From contig JAFVBO010000087.1 of NCBI GenBank assembly GCA_017479935.1, positions 1 to 32,876 of the forward strand: DNA of 32,876 nucleotides, given 5' to 3'. Within the stretch, counting starts at the first letter, position 1. Each line of letters opens with the position of its first letter. The notes under the pieces were generated by a model that worked only from the letters and a program-made list of their open reading frames with translations, was not told the origin of the DNA and did not search any database. Made by a program: the position numbers and the translations under genes. Shown here one piece after another: positions 7,532 to 15,563 of this stretch. Source of the stretch: Lachnospiraceae bacterium (GTDB lineage: Bacteria > Bacillota > Clostridia > Lachnospirales > Lachnospiraceae).

Positions 7532-8716
7532 TTAAGCTCTCCCGGCTTCCCGGAGCTTTTGCATCAGCGCATCGTAATCATATACACGCTGATCGTAATC
7601 CGTAAAAGCATTGACCTGCCGCGATTTGGCAGCGCTGCCCGACGTGCTCCTGGCCTTTAACTGCTGAGACTGGCGGTGTGTCTCATCCTCACGGTTCGCG
7701 TCTTCCAGCGTTCTTACACCCTTCTTAAACCATCCGCTTAAGATGCCGTCGATGTACTCAAAGCTGACGCTCTGATCGCCCTTCGTCTTAAAGCTGCGCC
7801 GGATCGCTTCCTTGATCATCGGCATGGCATAGCCGTACTCGTACAGCCATCGGGTAAAGAAGGCTTCCTCGTACGGACGGATCGTCCGCCCGGAGGTGGA
7901 AATGCCGCACTCCCGCAAAATTTCGAAATACTCCTTCGGGAACAGCTGCCCCTCGGTGCGCGCGGTCACCACATCGCGGATGCCCCGTTTGTGCCAGGAC
8001 AGGGCGATGCTTTCAAAGTAGCGGAAGCTCTCCAGCTTTTGCTTCCCGGACCGCTCGCTTCGCGCCACGCAAAGCTCCAGAAGATAGTGCAGAAGCTCGT
8101 ACCCCATGTCGAGCTCCCCGTACAGATACGTCAGGTGCTCTAACTGCAGGGAGGTTAACGGCTGGCTCATGAACACGGAAAACTCATGGACAAGGTCCGA
8201 AAACTCTTCGTCGTCCTTCGTGCGCTTGCGGGTTTCCTGCCCAACCACGAAGGTGGGAAGCGTCTCAGAAAGAGTGTTTCCTTTCGGCAACAGATCAGCC
8301 TTAACACCTGACATGCTGCCGGCTGTTCGAACCTCTTCTGACACGGCCTCTGTCATCTTTTCTGCCTCGGAAAGTCCTTCCGGCGCCTCCCCGTCCGGGA
8401 CAGCCTCAGCCGCCACCGCGGCACTGCCTCCCGTCAGGATCACCTCCGACTCACCCGAAGCGTCCGTCTGGCTGCGCCGTAAAAGCCCGCGCTTCTCCCA
8501 GGTTTTTAAGCACCGCTGCACGCTCTTTTCCGTGATGTCCAGGCGCTCCGCCAGTTCCTGAGGCGTGATCTCGCCGACGGCGTCCTGCTCCCCCGCCAGG
8601 TGAAGAAGCACACAGTATACCTTTATTTCGTCTCCTCTGGAATCCGCCAGAAAAGAATCCACAAAGCGGGAAAAAAGCGCATCCTTCCTTTCCCGCTCAT
8701 CCAGCCAGATTTTCAT
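7532..8716 (-). CDS. DnaD-domain replication initiation protein
   Basis: A primosome-type protein expected to bind DNA and help recruit the helicase and its loader. The product is 394 residues: an N-terminal winged-helix domain (about 10-85; ITPQELAERLDITEKSVQRCLKTW would be its recognition helix region, seen around 50-75), an acidic low-complexity linker (about 95-155), then two DnaD/DnaB2-type modules. Each module ends in the family YxxxIxxxW-type motif: YFESIALSW (about 233-241) and YIDGILSGW (about 321-329). ATG 8716 (MKIWLDE) is chosen over an in-frame start ten codons upstream because GGGGGAG lies at good spacing before it. It heads the dnaD-dnaC operon behind an extended -10 promoter and a DnaA-box cluster. 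Confidence 0.9.
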   Translation of the reverse strand: MKIWLDERERKDALFSRFVDSFLADSRGDEIKVYCVLLHLAGEQDAVGEITPQELAERLDITEKSVQRCLKTWEKRGLLRRSQTDASGESEVILTGGSAAVAAEAVPDGEAPEGLSEAEKMTEAVSEEVRTAGSMSGVKADLLPKGNTLSETLPTFVVGQETRKRTKDDEEFSDLVHEFSVFMSQPLTSLQLEHLTYLYGELDMGYELLHYLLELCVARSERSGKQKLESFRYFESIALSWHKRGIRDVVTARTEGQLFPKEYFEILRECGISTSGRTIRPYEEAFFTRWLYEYGYAMPMIKEAIRRSFKTKGDQSVSFEYIDGILSGWFKKGVRTLEDANREDETHRQSQQLKARSTSGSAAKSRQVNAFTDYDQRVYDYDALMQKLREAGRA

Positions 8717-8798
8717 ATTCTTCTCCCCCGTTACCGCCGATTGCAAAGAGCCTTACAAAGCTTCGCTCTTTCCCTTCTTCTGTCCACTCCGGACCCAA

Positions 8799-8828
8799 AG
8801 TATATCACACGGGTTTTGAAAAATACAA
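8799..8828 (-). promoter_or_regulatory. Extended -10 promoter of the dnaD-dnaC operon
   Basis: On the minus strand TTGTAT (8823-8828) is followed by an 18-base spacer and TATACT (8799-8804). The spacer ends in TGA directly before the -10 box, giving an extended -10 element that makes up for the weak -35. The expected start lies near 8792, about 75 bases before the ATG at 8716. Confidence 0.68.
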
Positions 8829-8859
8829 CTGGCATTTTGCCCGAAAGTCCGCGCTCTCT

Positions 8860-8999
8860 TTATCCACAAACTCCCTGCTGATCTTGTGGATAAAGTGGAT
8901 AACCCTGCAAAACCGCACAGGGACGCACTCTGTTTTTCCCCTTCGTCCACCAGAGCTTCCCTTCGGTTTTGTGGAAAGCTCGGTGGATAATGTGGATAA
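8860..8999. promoter_or_regulatory. Cluster of DnaA boxes upstream of dnaD
   Basis: Three perfect consensus boxes TTATCCACA are present: 8860-8868 on the plus strand, 8885-8893 and 8991-8999 on the minus strand. Two single-mismatch boxes lie directly abutting them (8894-8902 and 8982-8990), and a weaker one lies at 8970-8978. The cluster occupies the gap between murC and the dnaD promoter. In Bacillus subtilis, DnaA binds box clusters at several loci, including the dnaB-dnaI operon; the same logic is inferred here. No AT-rich unwinding element or dnaA gene is visible, so an origin is unlikely. Confidence 0.85.
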
Positions 9000-9000
9000 C

Positions 9001-10380
9001 TTACCGCAAAAGCAGGTTTTCCCCCACTTTTACGATATCTCCCGCCCCCATGGTTATCAACAAATCGCCTGCCTTGCAATTTGCCAGAACGTATTTTTCG
9101 ATTTCCTCAAAAGTTTTTAAGAATCGCGCCGGAACCCCTTTCTCCCGCAGAAGAACGGCGATATCCTCCGAGCTGACGCCCAGCGTATCCGTCTCGCGCG
9201 CCGCGTAGATGTCGGCCAGCACCACCTCATCCGCCAGCGAAAGTGCCTCCGCAAACTCCGGCAACAGCGCCCTCGTGCGGCTGTAGGTATGCGGCTGGAA
9301 GATGCACCACAGCTTGTTTTTCTGAATATTCTTCGCCATGGTGAGCGTCGCCGTGATTTCATCGGGATGATGCGCGTAGTCGTCGTAGATCCGGACTCCG
9401 TCCCGCTCTCCCTTTTTCTCAAAGCGCCGTCCCACGCCGGTGTACTTCACCAGGCCGTCCCGGATGGAGTCCGGTTTCAGCCCAAGCGCCTCGCAGGCCG
9501 CGATGGCCGCCAGCGCATTCTTCACGTTGTGCTCGCCGGGAACGGAAACCGCAAACTCGCCCAGGCTCTCACGCTTCCGAAGAACCTCAAAACGTCCGCA
9601 CGCCATCTCATCGTAGCGGATATTCACTGCCTGGTAGTCCACGTCGCCGTCCAGCCCGAACGTCACAATCTTGCAGGGCAGCCCCTCGGTAATCTCGGAA
9701 AGATTTTCGATCTCCCCGCTGATCACCAGGCATCCGTCCGCGGGCAGAAGCTCCGCGAAGCGCCGGAAAGAATGGCGAATGTCATCCAGATCCTTGAAGA
9801 AATCCAGATGGTCCGCCCGAATGTTCAGGATGACACCGATCGTGGGCGCAAACTGAAGAAAACTGTTGGTATACTCGCAGGCCTCCGCGATAAAGCAGTC
9901 CGGGCCGCCGATGCGGATGTTGCCGCCGATCGCCGGGAGCATTCCTCCTACGGTGATCGTGGGGTCCACCCCCGCCGTCAGACAGATTTCCGAGATCATG
10001 GACGTGGTCGTGGTCTTTCCGTGGGTACCGGCGATAGCCACCGCCTGCCGATAGTTTCTCATAATCTGGCCCAGCAGCTCGGCTCTCGACAGGATCGGAA
10101 GGTTCCGCCTTTCCGCTTCCTGATACTCCGGATTGTCTGGATGCACCGCGGCCGTGTACACCACGACATCCACATCTTCTTTCACATTCTCGGCTCTCTG
10201 CCCGATCATGACCTCGGCGCCTTTTTCCTGCAGATGCCCGGTTAACGCCGATTCGTGCGAATCCGATCCGCTCACCGCAAAACCCCGGTCTAAAAGGAGC
10301 TCGGCCAATCCGCTCATGCTGATACCGCCGATGCCGATAAAATGAACCTTGGCCGGCTGACTGAAATTCATCTGATACAT
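9001..10380 (-). CDS. murC: UDP-N-acetylmuramate--L-alanine ligase
   Basis: Adds L-alanine to UDP-N-acetylmuramic acid, the first peptide step of peptidoglycan precursor synthesis. The 459-residue product has the three Mur ligase domains: an N-terminal UDP-binding Rossmann region (HFIGIGGISMSGLAELL, 13-29), the central ATPase domain with GTHGKTTTTS (118-127), and the C-terminal domain with IYDDYAHHPDEI and FQPHTYSRTR. ATG 10380 follows AGAGGAAAA; a second ATG three codons in is less well spaced. It lies about 80 bases downstream of the pyrophosphatase gene on the same strand. Its stop codon abuts the DnaA-box cluster. Confidence 0.97.
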   Translation of the reverse strand: MYQMNFSQPAKVHFIGIGGISMSGLAELLLDRGFAVSGSDSHESALTGHLQEKGAEVMIGQRAENVKEDVDVVVYTAAVHPDNPEYQEAERRNLPILSRAELLGQIMRNYRQAVAIAGTHGKTTTTSMISEICLTAGVDPTITVGGMLPAIGGNIRIGGPDCFIAEACEYTNSFLQFAPTIGVILNIRADHLDFFKDLDDIRHSFRRFAELLPADGCLVISGEIENLSEITEGLPCKIVTFGLDGDVDYQAVNIRYDEMACGRFEVLRKRESLGEFAVSVPGEHNVKNALAAIAACEALGLKPDSIRDGLVKYTGVGRRFEKKGERDGVRIYDDYAHHPDEITATLTMAKNIQKNKLWCIFQPHTYSRTRALLPEFAEALSLADEVVLADIYAARETDTLGVSSEDIAVLLREKGVPARFLKTFEEIEKYVLANCKAGDLLITMGAGDIVKVGENLLLR

Positions 10381-10460
10381 TCGTTTTCCTCTGTTCTTAT
10401 TTCAAACCCAACTGATTTTCCGGTTTTTTTATCAGCTGCCGGAACAAAGCTTTTCTTTGT

Positions 10461-12113
10461 TTACCCCTTAATTGCCGCGATCACGGCCGGTACAAACTGT
10501 TTTTTACGGGAAACAAGCCCGTCTATGTTAAACACATGGCTATCCCACGGCGCTCCTGGAAAAGCCATCTCCAGGATGTGTTCCGCCGCCTCGCAGTCAC
10601 AGACCACATCGCTCTTCTCATCCATGATGCTGGTGATGAGAAGGAAGCAGTAATCCATCCCGCTGGATTTGTGCCTTTCCCGCATGAAGGCAGCCATACG
10701 GGGCTTTAACATTTCGATCTCATCCTGCAGAACCGAAGTGATCTGCCCGATGCCGATCCGCTTGTTATCCGCGTTAAACACTTTGTAATCCTGGAAGAGA
10801 ATTTCCTCCTCCGTCTTACCCTGAAGGTTGCTGCCGGCGGCAAACATCTGTCTGGCCAGCTGCTCGGTATCCACGCCCGCAATGGCTGCCAGCTCTGTGG
10901 CCGCCTTCCGGTCAATCGCCGTGCAGGTGGGGGAACGGAACAGCAGCGTATCGGAAATAATGGCGGCTAACAAAAGCCCTGCGATGGCAGGCTCCACCGG
11001 CACATCCTTTTCCTGATAAATCTGATACACGATGGAGGCCGTGCAGCCAAGCGGCTGATTGCGGAAATACACCGGGCTCTCCGTCTCCAGATTTCCGATG
11101 CGGTGATGGTCCAGAATCTCCAGGATATCCGCGGTCTCCACGCCGTCCACCGCCTGCGTCTTTTCGTTGTGATCCACCAGGATCAACTTTTTCCCCTTCA
11201 TGCCGAGGAAATCCCGGCGGGAGATCAGGCCGTAGTACCGGTCCTCTGCGTCCAGCACAGGGAAGTACCGGTGACGCTTGGTGGACATCACGTCCTTAAC
11301 CTTGTCGGCATCGTCGTCCATGTGGAAGCACAGAACATTTTGCGTCATCATAAAGCGAATCGGCATGCTCTGGTGGATGAAACGGGTGGCCGTGTACGTG
11401 TCCAGATGGGTCTGGATGATGGCGCAGTGGTTTAACTCCGCCATATGCCGGATTGTCTGGGACAGCGGCGCGCCGGCGCACAGCACCAGGCATCCGCAGT
11501 GCATATCCAGGGCGCACAGCTGACAGTCGTACCGGTTGCCCACCAGCACGATGTCGTTTTCCTCGATAAAGTCTTCCAAAAGGTCCAGGTTGGCAGCTGC
11601 CACCAAAACCTTCCCCTTTTCAAAACAGGCGTTTATGTCGCCCACCACCATCACGCCCTCGAGGGCGTTCACAATGTTGGCGTATGGCGTCTTCGCCACC
11701 GACAAAACGTCATTCCCGTACACGTTCATGTACGAGTTCGCAATATCTCCGATGGTGATCAGGCCTTCGATCTTCCGGTCATCGTCCACGACGGCCAGCG
11801 TCACGCGCCCTTCCTCCGCCATCATCTTCCAGGCTTCCTTCAGGGAAAGATCCCCCGACACCCCGCGCCCTTTTCTGAGCTTGATATCGGAAACCTGCGT
11901 TTTAACACTGTTCATCAACCGGGGGGTCGGTTGATGAAAATACTCCAGCACAAACTCCGTCTCCGGGTTGATGTACCCGGCCCGGCAGGGGACGTACGGT
12001 TCCCCCGTTATCTTTTCCTTCAGCGCTGCGTAGGCAATGGCCGAGCAGATCGAATCCGTGTCCGGGTTCTTGTGGCCAATGACAAGCACTTCTTCCTTCT
12101 CGTTGACTTCCAT
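10461..12113 (-). CDS. ppaC: Manganese-dependent inorganic pyrophosphatase with CBS and DRTGG domains
   Basis: Hydrolyses pyrophosphate to phosphate (family II, DHH superfamily). The 550-residue product begins with the metal-binding GHKNPDTDS (13-21). The catalytic half is then interrupted by a regulatory insert: a CBS domain (about 70-130), a DRTGG-like domain (about 145-245) and a second CBS domain (about 255-305). The catalytic part resumes with LDHHRIGN near residue 336 and ends with the C-terminal substrate motif SRKKQ. Plain family II enzymes have about 310 residues; the inserted type is known to respond to adenine nucleotides, and in some species to diadenosine polyphosphates. ATG 12113 is preferred on spacing to AGGGG; an ATG three codons upstream (12122) is possible. 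A 27-bp palindrome lies just upstream. Confidence 0.93.
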   Translation of the reverse strand: MEVNEKEEVLVIGHKNPDTDSICSAIAYAALKEKITGEPYVPCRAGYINPETEFVLEYFHQPTPRLMNSVKTQVSDIKLRKGRGVSGDLSLKEAWKMMAEEGRVTLAVVDDDRKIEGLITIGDIANSYMNVYGNDVLSVAKTPYANIVNALEGVMVVGDINACFEKGKVLVAAANLDLLEDFIEENDIVLVGNRYDCQLCALDMHCGCLVLCAGAPLSQTIRHMAELNHCAIIQTHLDTYTATRFIHQSMPIRFMMTQNVLCFHMDDDADKVKDVMSTKRHRYFPVLDAEDRYYGLISRRDFLGMKGKKLILVDHNEKTQAVDGVETADILEILDHHRIGNLETESPVYFRNQPLGCTASIVYQIYQEKDVPVEPAIAGLLLAAIISDTLLFRSPTCTAIDRKAATELAAIAGVDTEQLARQMFAAGSNLQGKTEEEILFQDYKVFNADNKRIGIGQITSVLQDEIEMLKPRMAAFMRERHKSSGMDYCFLLITSIMDEKSDVVCDCEAAEHILEMAFPGAPWDSHVFNIDGLVSRKKQFVPAVIAAIKG

Positions 12114-12136
12114 TTCCCTCATCCCCTAAAAATCAG

Positions 12137-12163
12137 GTATCGGTTCAGATTCTGAACCGATAC
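12137..12163. promoter_or_regulatory. Perfect 27-bp palindrome in front of ppaC
   Basis: Twelve-base arms (GTATCGGTTCAG and its exact complement) flank a three-base loop. On the minus strand CTGATTTTT follows, so it may be the terminator of the Ala/Glu/Thr-repeat gene. However, only about 24 bases separate it from the ppaC start, too few for a promoter, so ppaC must be read through it. A regulatory operator or leaky attenuator is equally possible. Confidence 0.6.
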
Positions 12164-12236
12164 AATTGACTTTTCCTGTCACCGTTGCGAGAAATTACTT
12201 TGTTTTCACCAACGCCGTCTGTAAGTTTTCTGTTTT

Positions 12237-12701
12237 TTATTTTGCTGCGGTAGTCTCGGTTGCTGCGGTGGATTCGCTCTCCGTGGCAGCTTCAGTTGCA
12301 GCTTCGGTCTCGGCAGCGGCTGTCGTCTCAGTCGCAGCTTCGGTTTCTGCTACAGCTTCGGTTTCTGCTACAGCTTCGGTCTCGGCCGCAGCCTCGGTCT
12401 CCGCCGCAGTTTCACCCACAGCCTCGGTCTCGGCCTCAGAAGCAGGCTCGGTGGTTAAAACGCCGGCCAGATCGTCAATCATTTTGCCGGTCTGCTCCGT
12501 GTAATCCGGGATGGCAGCCAGTCTCGCAGCTCTCTCACCCTGAATGGTCACAACCACTGCCGCGATGATGGCAATGCAGATCGCCGCGCCGATCACCCAG
12601 CCTAAGACCTTCTTCATCTGCTTCTTCTGCTTTTCCTTGCGGATCCGTTCCTTGCGTGTTCCCCGCTCTTCGCGGTACTTGTTCATTTTCTCCAGACTCA
12701 T
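12237..12701 (-). CDS. Membrane-anchored protein with Ala/Glu/Thr repeat tail, unknown function
   Basis: No family recognised. The product is 154 residues: a basic, charged N-terminal segment (about 1-30, rich in Lys/Arg/Glu, probably cytoplasmic and partly coiled), one transmembrane helix (about 32-53, GWVIGAAICIAIIAAVVVTI), a short segment, then from about residue 85 a low-complexity tail built of ETEA-type repeats. The DNA shows four consecutive 18-base units (12337-12408), two of them identical, so the tail can change length by slippage. Orientation by the positive-inside rule puts the acidic tail outside the cell. A start at ATG 12701 follows AGAGGG. It lies between galE and ppaC on the same strand. 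Confidence 0.8.
   Translation of the reverse strand: MSLEKMNKYREERGTRKERIRKEKQKKQMKKVLGWVIGAAICIAIIAAVVVTIQGERAARLAAIPDYTEQTGKMIDDLAGVLTTEPASEAETEAVGETAAETEAAAETEAVAETEAVAETEAATETTAAAETEAATEAATESESTAATETTAAK
12337..12408 (-). repeat. 18-bp tandem repeats coding for the ETEA tail
   Basis: Four 18-base units in a row (12337, 12355, 12373, 12391). The first two are identical and the others differ at a few positions, mostly synonymously. They encode a hexapeptide of the form VAETEA/AAETEA. In-frame repeat units permit length change without frameshift. Confidence 0.8.
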
Positions 12702-12794
12702 GATGTAATACCCTCTCTTTATCTATGTCTGCTTTTATATTTGTGCACCCTTGGGGTCATGTTCCCGGCGATGCACCTGCCCTTTTATGGGATC

Positions 12795-13814
12795 TTACTG
12801 CTCACCGTACCCGTTGGGGTTGTTCTTCTGCCAGCGCCAGGAATCCTCGCACATGTCAAACAGGTTCTTCTCGGCAACCCAGCCAAGTTCTTCCTTTGCC
12901 TTCGTGGGATCCGCGTAGCAGGTGGCGATGTCGCCAGGTCTTCTGGGCTTGATGGAGTACGGGATGGTGACGCCGCTGGCCTTCTCAAACGCCTTCACCA
13001 CGTCCAGCACGCTGTAGCCGTTTCCGGTACCCAGATTGTAGATGTACACGCCGCCCTCGCCGTCTTTGATCTTCTCCAGCGTCTTCACATGGCCCTTGGC
13101 CAGGTCCACCACGTGGATGTAATCGCGCACGCCCGTGCCATCGTGGGTGTCATAGTCATTTCCGAACACGCCCAGCTCTGCGCGGCGGCCGGTGGCCACC
13201 TGCGTAATGTACGGCATCAGGTTGTTCGGGATGCCCTTCGGATCCTCGCCGATCAGGCCGCTTTTGTGGGCGCCGATGGGGTTAAAGTACCGAAGAAGAA
13301 CGATGCGCCAGTCCGGCAGCTCCTTCGTCAGATCCATCAGGATATCCTCGATCATCAGCTTGGTGCGCCCGTAGGGGTTCGTGGCCGAGCGGGGGAAATC
13401 CTCGCGGATCGGCACCGTCTTCGGAAGCCCGTACACGGTTGCGGAGGAGGAGAACACCAGCTGCTTCACATCCGCTTCCCGCATCGCCTCCAAGAGGTTG
13501 ATGGTTCCGACCAGGTTGTTGTGATAGTACTCGAGCGGTTTGGCGACCGATTCGCCCACCGCCTTCAGACCGGCAAAATGAATGACCGCGTCGATGGATT
13601 CCTTCTGAAAAACAGACTGTAATCCCTCGCGGTCAAGAAGATCCAGTTCATAAAACTTCACGGATTTTCCCGTGATCTTCTCCACCCGGTTTAAGGACTC
13701 TTTGCAGGAGTTGGCAAGATTGTCCACCACGACAACCTCATAGCCCTGATCCAAGAGTTCCACACAAGTGTGACTTCCGATATAGCCGGCTCCACCGGTT
13801 ACAAGAATAGCCAT
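12795..13814 (-). CDS. galE: UDP-glucose 4-epimerase
   Basis: Interconverts UDP-glucose and UDP-galactose with bound NAD. The 339-residue product is an extended SDR: NAD-binding [10 protein letters not shown] (6-15), SSSATVYG (122-129) with the catalytic Ser/Thr, and the catalytic YGRTK (148-152). The C-terminal substrate domain includes [17 protein letters not shown] and [12 protein letters not shown], which are typical GalE stretches. ATG 13814 follows GGGGAGGAA. No Leloir-pathway partner (galK, galT) is adjacent, so it probably supplies UDP-galactose for surface polysaccharides; that role is inferred. It has its own promoter and a leader of about 150 bases. Confidence 0.96.
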   Translation of the reverse strand: MAILVTGGAGYIGSHTCVELLDQGYEVVVVDNLANSCKESLNRVEKITGKSVKFYELDLLDREGLQSVFQKESIDAVIHFAGLKAVGESVAKPLEYYHNNLVGTINLLEAMREADVKQLVFSSSATVYGLPKTVPIREDFPRSATNPYGRTKLMIEDILMDLTKELPDWRIVLLRYFNPIGAHKSGLIGEDPKGIPNNLMPYITQVATGRRAELGVFGNDYDTHDGTGVRDYIHVVDLAKGHVKTLEKIKDGEGGVYIYNLGTGNGYSVLDVVKAFEKASGVTIPYSIKPRRPGDIATCYADPTKAKEELGWVAEKNLFDMCEDSWRWQKNNPNGYGEQ

Positions 13815-13968
13815 TTTTTTCCTCCCCAGATTTTTTTATGCTGCCCGGTTAAGGGACGGGGCCTTGCATAGCGCAAAGTTTCTAAAACCGATCCCTTTCC
13901 GGCGAATCATAACAGGGAACGCGCACGCGTCCCCGCGATTTTTCTTATAAAGCACACATTACTTCGCT

Positions 13969-13997
13969 ACTGTACACCCTTTTTTCGCATTTTTCAA
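13969..13997 (-). promoter_or_regulatory. Promoter of galE
   Basis: On the minus strand TTGAAA (13992-13997), a 17-base spacer and TACAGT (13969-13974). The predicted start is near 13962, giving a leader of nearly 150 bases. That leader contains a GC-rich hairpin near 13918-13937 (GGGGACGCG against CGCGTTCCC). No known riboswitch is recognised in it. Confidence 0.62.
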
Positions 13998-14105
13998 GCA
14001 AAAGCTTTGTATCGAAGCAAACTCTTCGCATTTTTTCGGTCAATGCTTTGCAACATTAAGGAAGCTTCTCCGCTTTTTTTAGGGCCGCAAGGCATGCGCC
14101 GCAGC

Positions 14106-14945
14106 TTAAAACGGCAGGGAGAACAGATACCGCGCCAGGCGGTCTTCTTCCTCCGTATCGCGGCTGTTCTGAAACGCCACGCTTCCCGCTTTCTGCTGCT
14201 CATTTTCCAGCCCCGCCTCGCAAAGCCGGCGCTTCATCTCCCGCGCGCAGCCCGCGCCGCCATCATAAATCTTCACATCCGGTCCCAGAAGGCCTTCCAG
14301 GGTTTTCCGTATAAACGGATAATGCGTGCAGCCAAGCACCACCGCATCCGGTTTTCTCCCGCCAAGGGGCTCGAATTTTTCTTTCAGATAGCTTTCCAGC
14401 TCCTCCCCGGAAAGGACGCCTCTTTCCACAAACTCCATCAGCCCCGGACAGGGAAGGGGGAGCACCTCGGCTCCCGCGCCAAAGCGGTCTTTCAGCAGAT
14501 GGAACTTTTCTTCCTTGAGCGTCATGGGCGTCGCCATCACCACCACCAGGCCTCCGGGGTTTTCTTCCGCCGCCGGTTTTAACGCAGGTTCGATGCCGAT
14601 GATCGGAACCGAAGGAAAATCCTCCCGGAGGCTCCGCACCGCCGCGCTGGTCGCCGTATTGCAGGCGATTGCCACCGCCTTCGCGCCCGCGTCCAGCATG
14701 TGATAAAAGCTCTGATAGGTCAGCTTTCGGACTTCCTCCAAAGTTTTCGTTCCATAGGGCGCGTGAAGGGAATCCCCGTAGTACAGGAAATTTTCCTGCG
14801 GCATGGCCTTCACCATCTCCCGCAGGACACTGATCCCGCCCAGGCCGGAATCAAACACGCCGATATAGCCTTCCCGGTCCGGGTGGTAGTCATGCCTGCC
14901 CGCTTCTTTCCGAATTTTCTCTTCTCCTCGTAGCGTTTCGTTCAT
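14106..14945 (-). CDS. murI: Glutamate racemase
   Basis: Converts L- to D-glutamate for peptidoglycan. The 279-residue product shows GVFDSGLGGISVLRE (29-43) and the two catalytic cysteines, Cys95 in ACNTATSA and Cys206 in LGCTHYP. An extra charged stretch of about 25 residues precedes the usual N-terminus. ATG 14945 has GGAG upstream and is taken as the start; no internal ATG fits the domain start better. It has its own promoter (14997-15025). No good terminator is seen downstream before the galE promoter. Confidence 0.95.
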   Translation of the reverse strand: MNETLRGEEKIRKEAGRHDYHPDREGYIGVFDSGLGGISVLREMVKAMPQENFLYYGDSLHAPYGTKTLEEVRKLTYQSFYHMLDAGAKAVAIACNTATSAAVRSLREDFPSVPIIGIEPALKPAAEENPGGLVVVMATPMTLKEEKFHLLKDRFGAGAEVLPLPCPGLMEFVERGVLSGEELESYLKEKFEPLGGRKPDAVVLGCTHYPFIRKTLEGLLGPDVKIYDGGAGCAREMKRRLCEAGLENEQQKAGSVAFQNSRDTEEEDRLARYLFSLPF

Positions 14946-14996
14946 CTTTTCACTCCGGGATAGTCCTTCTCCCCGCCTCCAGTTTTAATCGCGTCA

Positions 14997-15025
14997 AGCA
15001 TAACACAAAGCCCTTGTCTCGTCAA
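14997..15025 (-). promoter_or_regulatory. Promoter of murI
   Basis: On the minus strand TTGACG (15020-15025), a 17-base spacer and TATGCT (14997-15002). The leader is about 45 bases. The -35 box abuts the REP-like repeat cluster that separates murI from folT. Confidence 0.72.
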
Positions 15026-15038
15026 CGGTGTGACAGGG

Positions 15039-15171
15039 TGTGACAGGGGACGGGCCTGTGTCACATTTTTCGGTGTGACAGGGGGGTGACAGGGGACGGG
15101 TCTGTGTCACATTTTCTGACAAGAGATGGTTTTTACGTCAGAAAATGTGACACAGGCCCGTCCCCTGTCAC
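15039..15171. repeat. Three-copy REP-like repeat cluster with a 35-bp hairpin
   Basis: Three copies of a palindromic unit with core GACAGGGGACGGG, closed by GTGAC/GTCAC ends, lie at 15039-15065, 15086-15111 and, inverted, 15146-15171. Copies two and three form inverted arms of 35 bases (15086-15120 and 15137-15171) with one mismatch and a 16-base loop. A related unit is found at 24290-24318. Such units are common in Clostridia intergenic regions and resemble REP sequences mobilised by Y1 transposases (RAYT), which is inference here. Confidence 0.85.
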
Positions 15172-15202
15172 CCATCCCCTTCACACAATTTACGGATGAC
15201 TC

Positions 15203-15231
15203 TGGACAACCCCACGCAAATAGAGTATGAT
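15203..15231 (+). promoter_or_regulatory. Promoter of the folT leader
   Basis: TGGACA (15203-15208), a 17-base spacer and TATGAT (15226-15231) on the plus strand. The expected start is near 15238, about 90 bases before the THF riboswitch. Confidence 0.72.
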
Positions 15232-15328
15232 AATCGCGAAGGGACCTTCCGGCAAACGGGCCGGTTCGTTCTTTTCAAGGAACTGGAGCCAGATGCTTTT
15301 TTGCAATTGGGGCACAGTTCTTTCATCA

Positions 15329-15416
15329 ACAGAGTAGGGAAAACAGCGTTAAGTGCCGCCGGATACGGGGAGTTGACAGGCGGACGAAAGGGCGGGTTCA
15401 CATTGCTTTCTTCTGT
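15329..15416 (+). ncRNA. Tetrahydrofolate (THF) riboswitch
   Basis: Binds reduced folates in the mRNA leader and lowers expression of the downstream folate transporter. The recognisable conserved segments occur in the right order: GAGTAG (15332-15337), GCGTTAAGTG (15346-15355), GGGGAGTTG (15367-15375), GGACGAAAGG (15382-15391) and ATTGC (15402-15406). The closing P1 helix pairs ACAGA (15329-15333) with TCTGT (15412-15416). The downstream gene encodes a FolT-like S component, the classical THF-riboswitch target in Firmicutes. Confidence 0.88.
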
Positions 15417-15533
15417 GCGGAAAATCACAGGAAACAAGCGGGCCCCGCGCTGCGGTTGTCTTCCCGCATCCCGCTGTTGCATAAGGAGCCTTACGGGCAT
15501 TTCGGATTATTTCGCGATCTCTCCCTCCTTACG

Positions 15534-15563
15534 TTCCGGCGGACATAAAAAAGGAGGTTTTTT
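15534..15563 (+). terminator. Hairpin with T-run that sequesters the folT ribosome binding site
   Basis: CCTCCTT (15534-15540) pairs with AAGGAGG (15551-15557), which is the Shine-Dalgarno sequence of folT, and a run of seven T follows. The structure could stop transcription, block translation, or both. AAGGAG at 15483-15488 could pair with CTCCTT (15535-15540) as the competing antiterminator. It is the likely expression platform of the THF riboswitch; the coupling is inferred. Confidence 0.55.

Noticed and set aside
8747-9000. Chromosomal origin (oriC)
   Set aside because: The DnaA boxes are convincing, but there is no adjacent dnaA/dnaN and no AT-rich unwinding region; regulation of dnaD is the simpler reading.
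8753-9120. Short open frames across the dnaD-murC gap on both strands
   Set aside because: They overlap DnaA boxes and murC, have no ribosome binding site and give low-complexity products.
13994-14203. A 69-codon minus-strand frame at the end of murI
   Set aside because: It overlaps murI in another frame and is rich in Arg/Lys, as expected for a shadow of a GC-rich gene.
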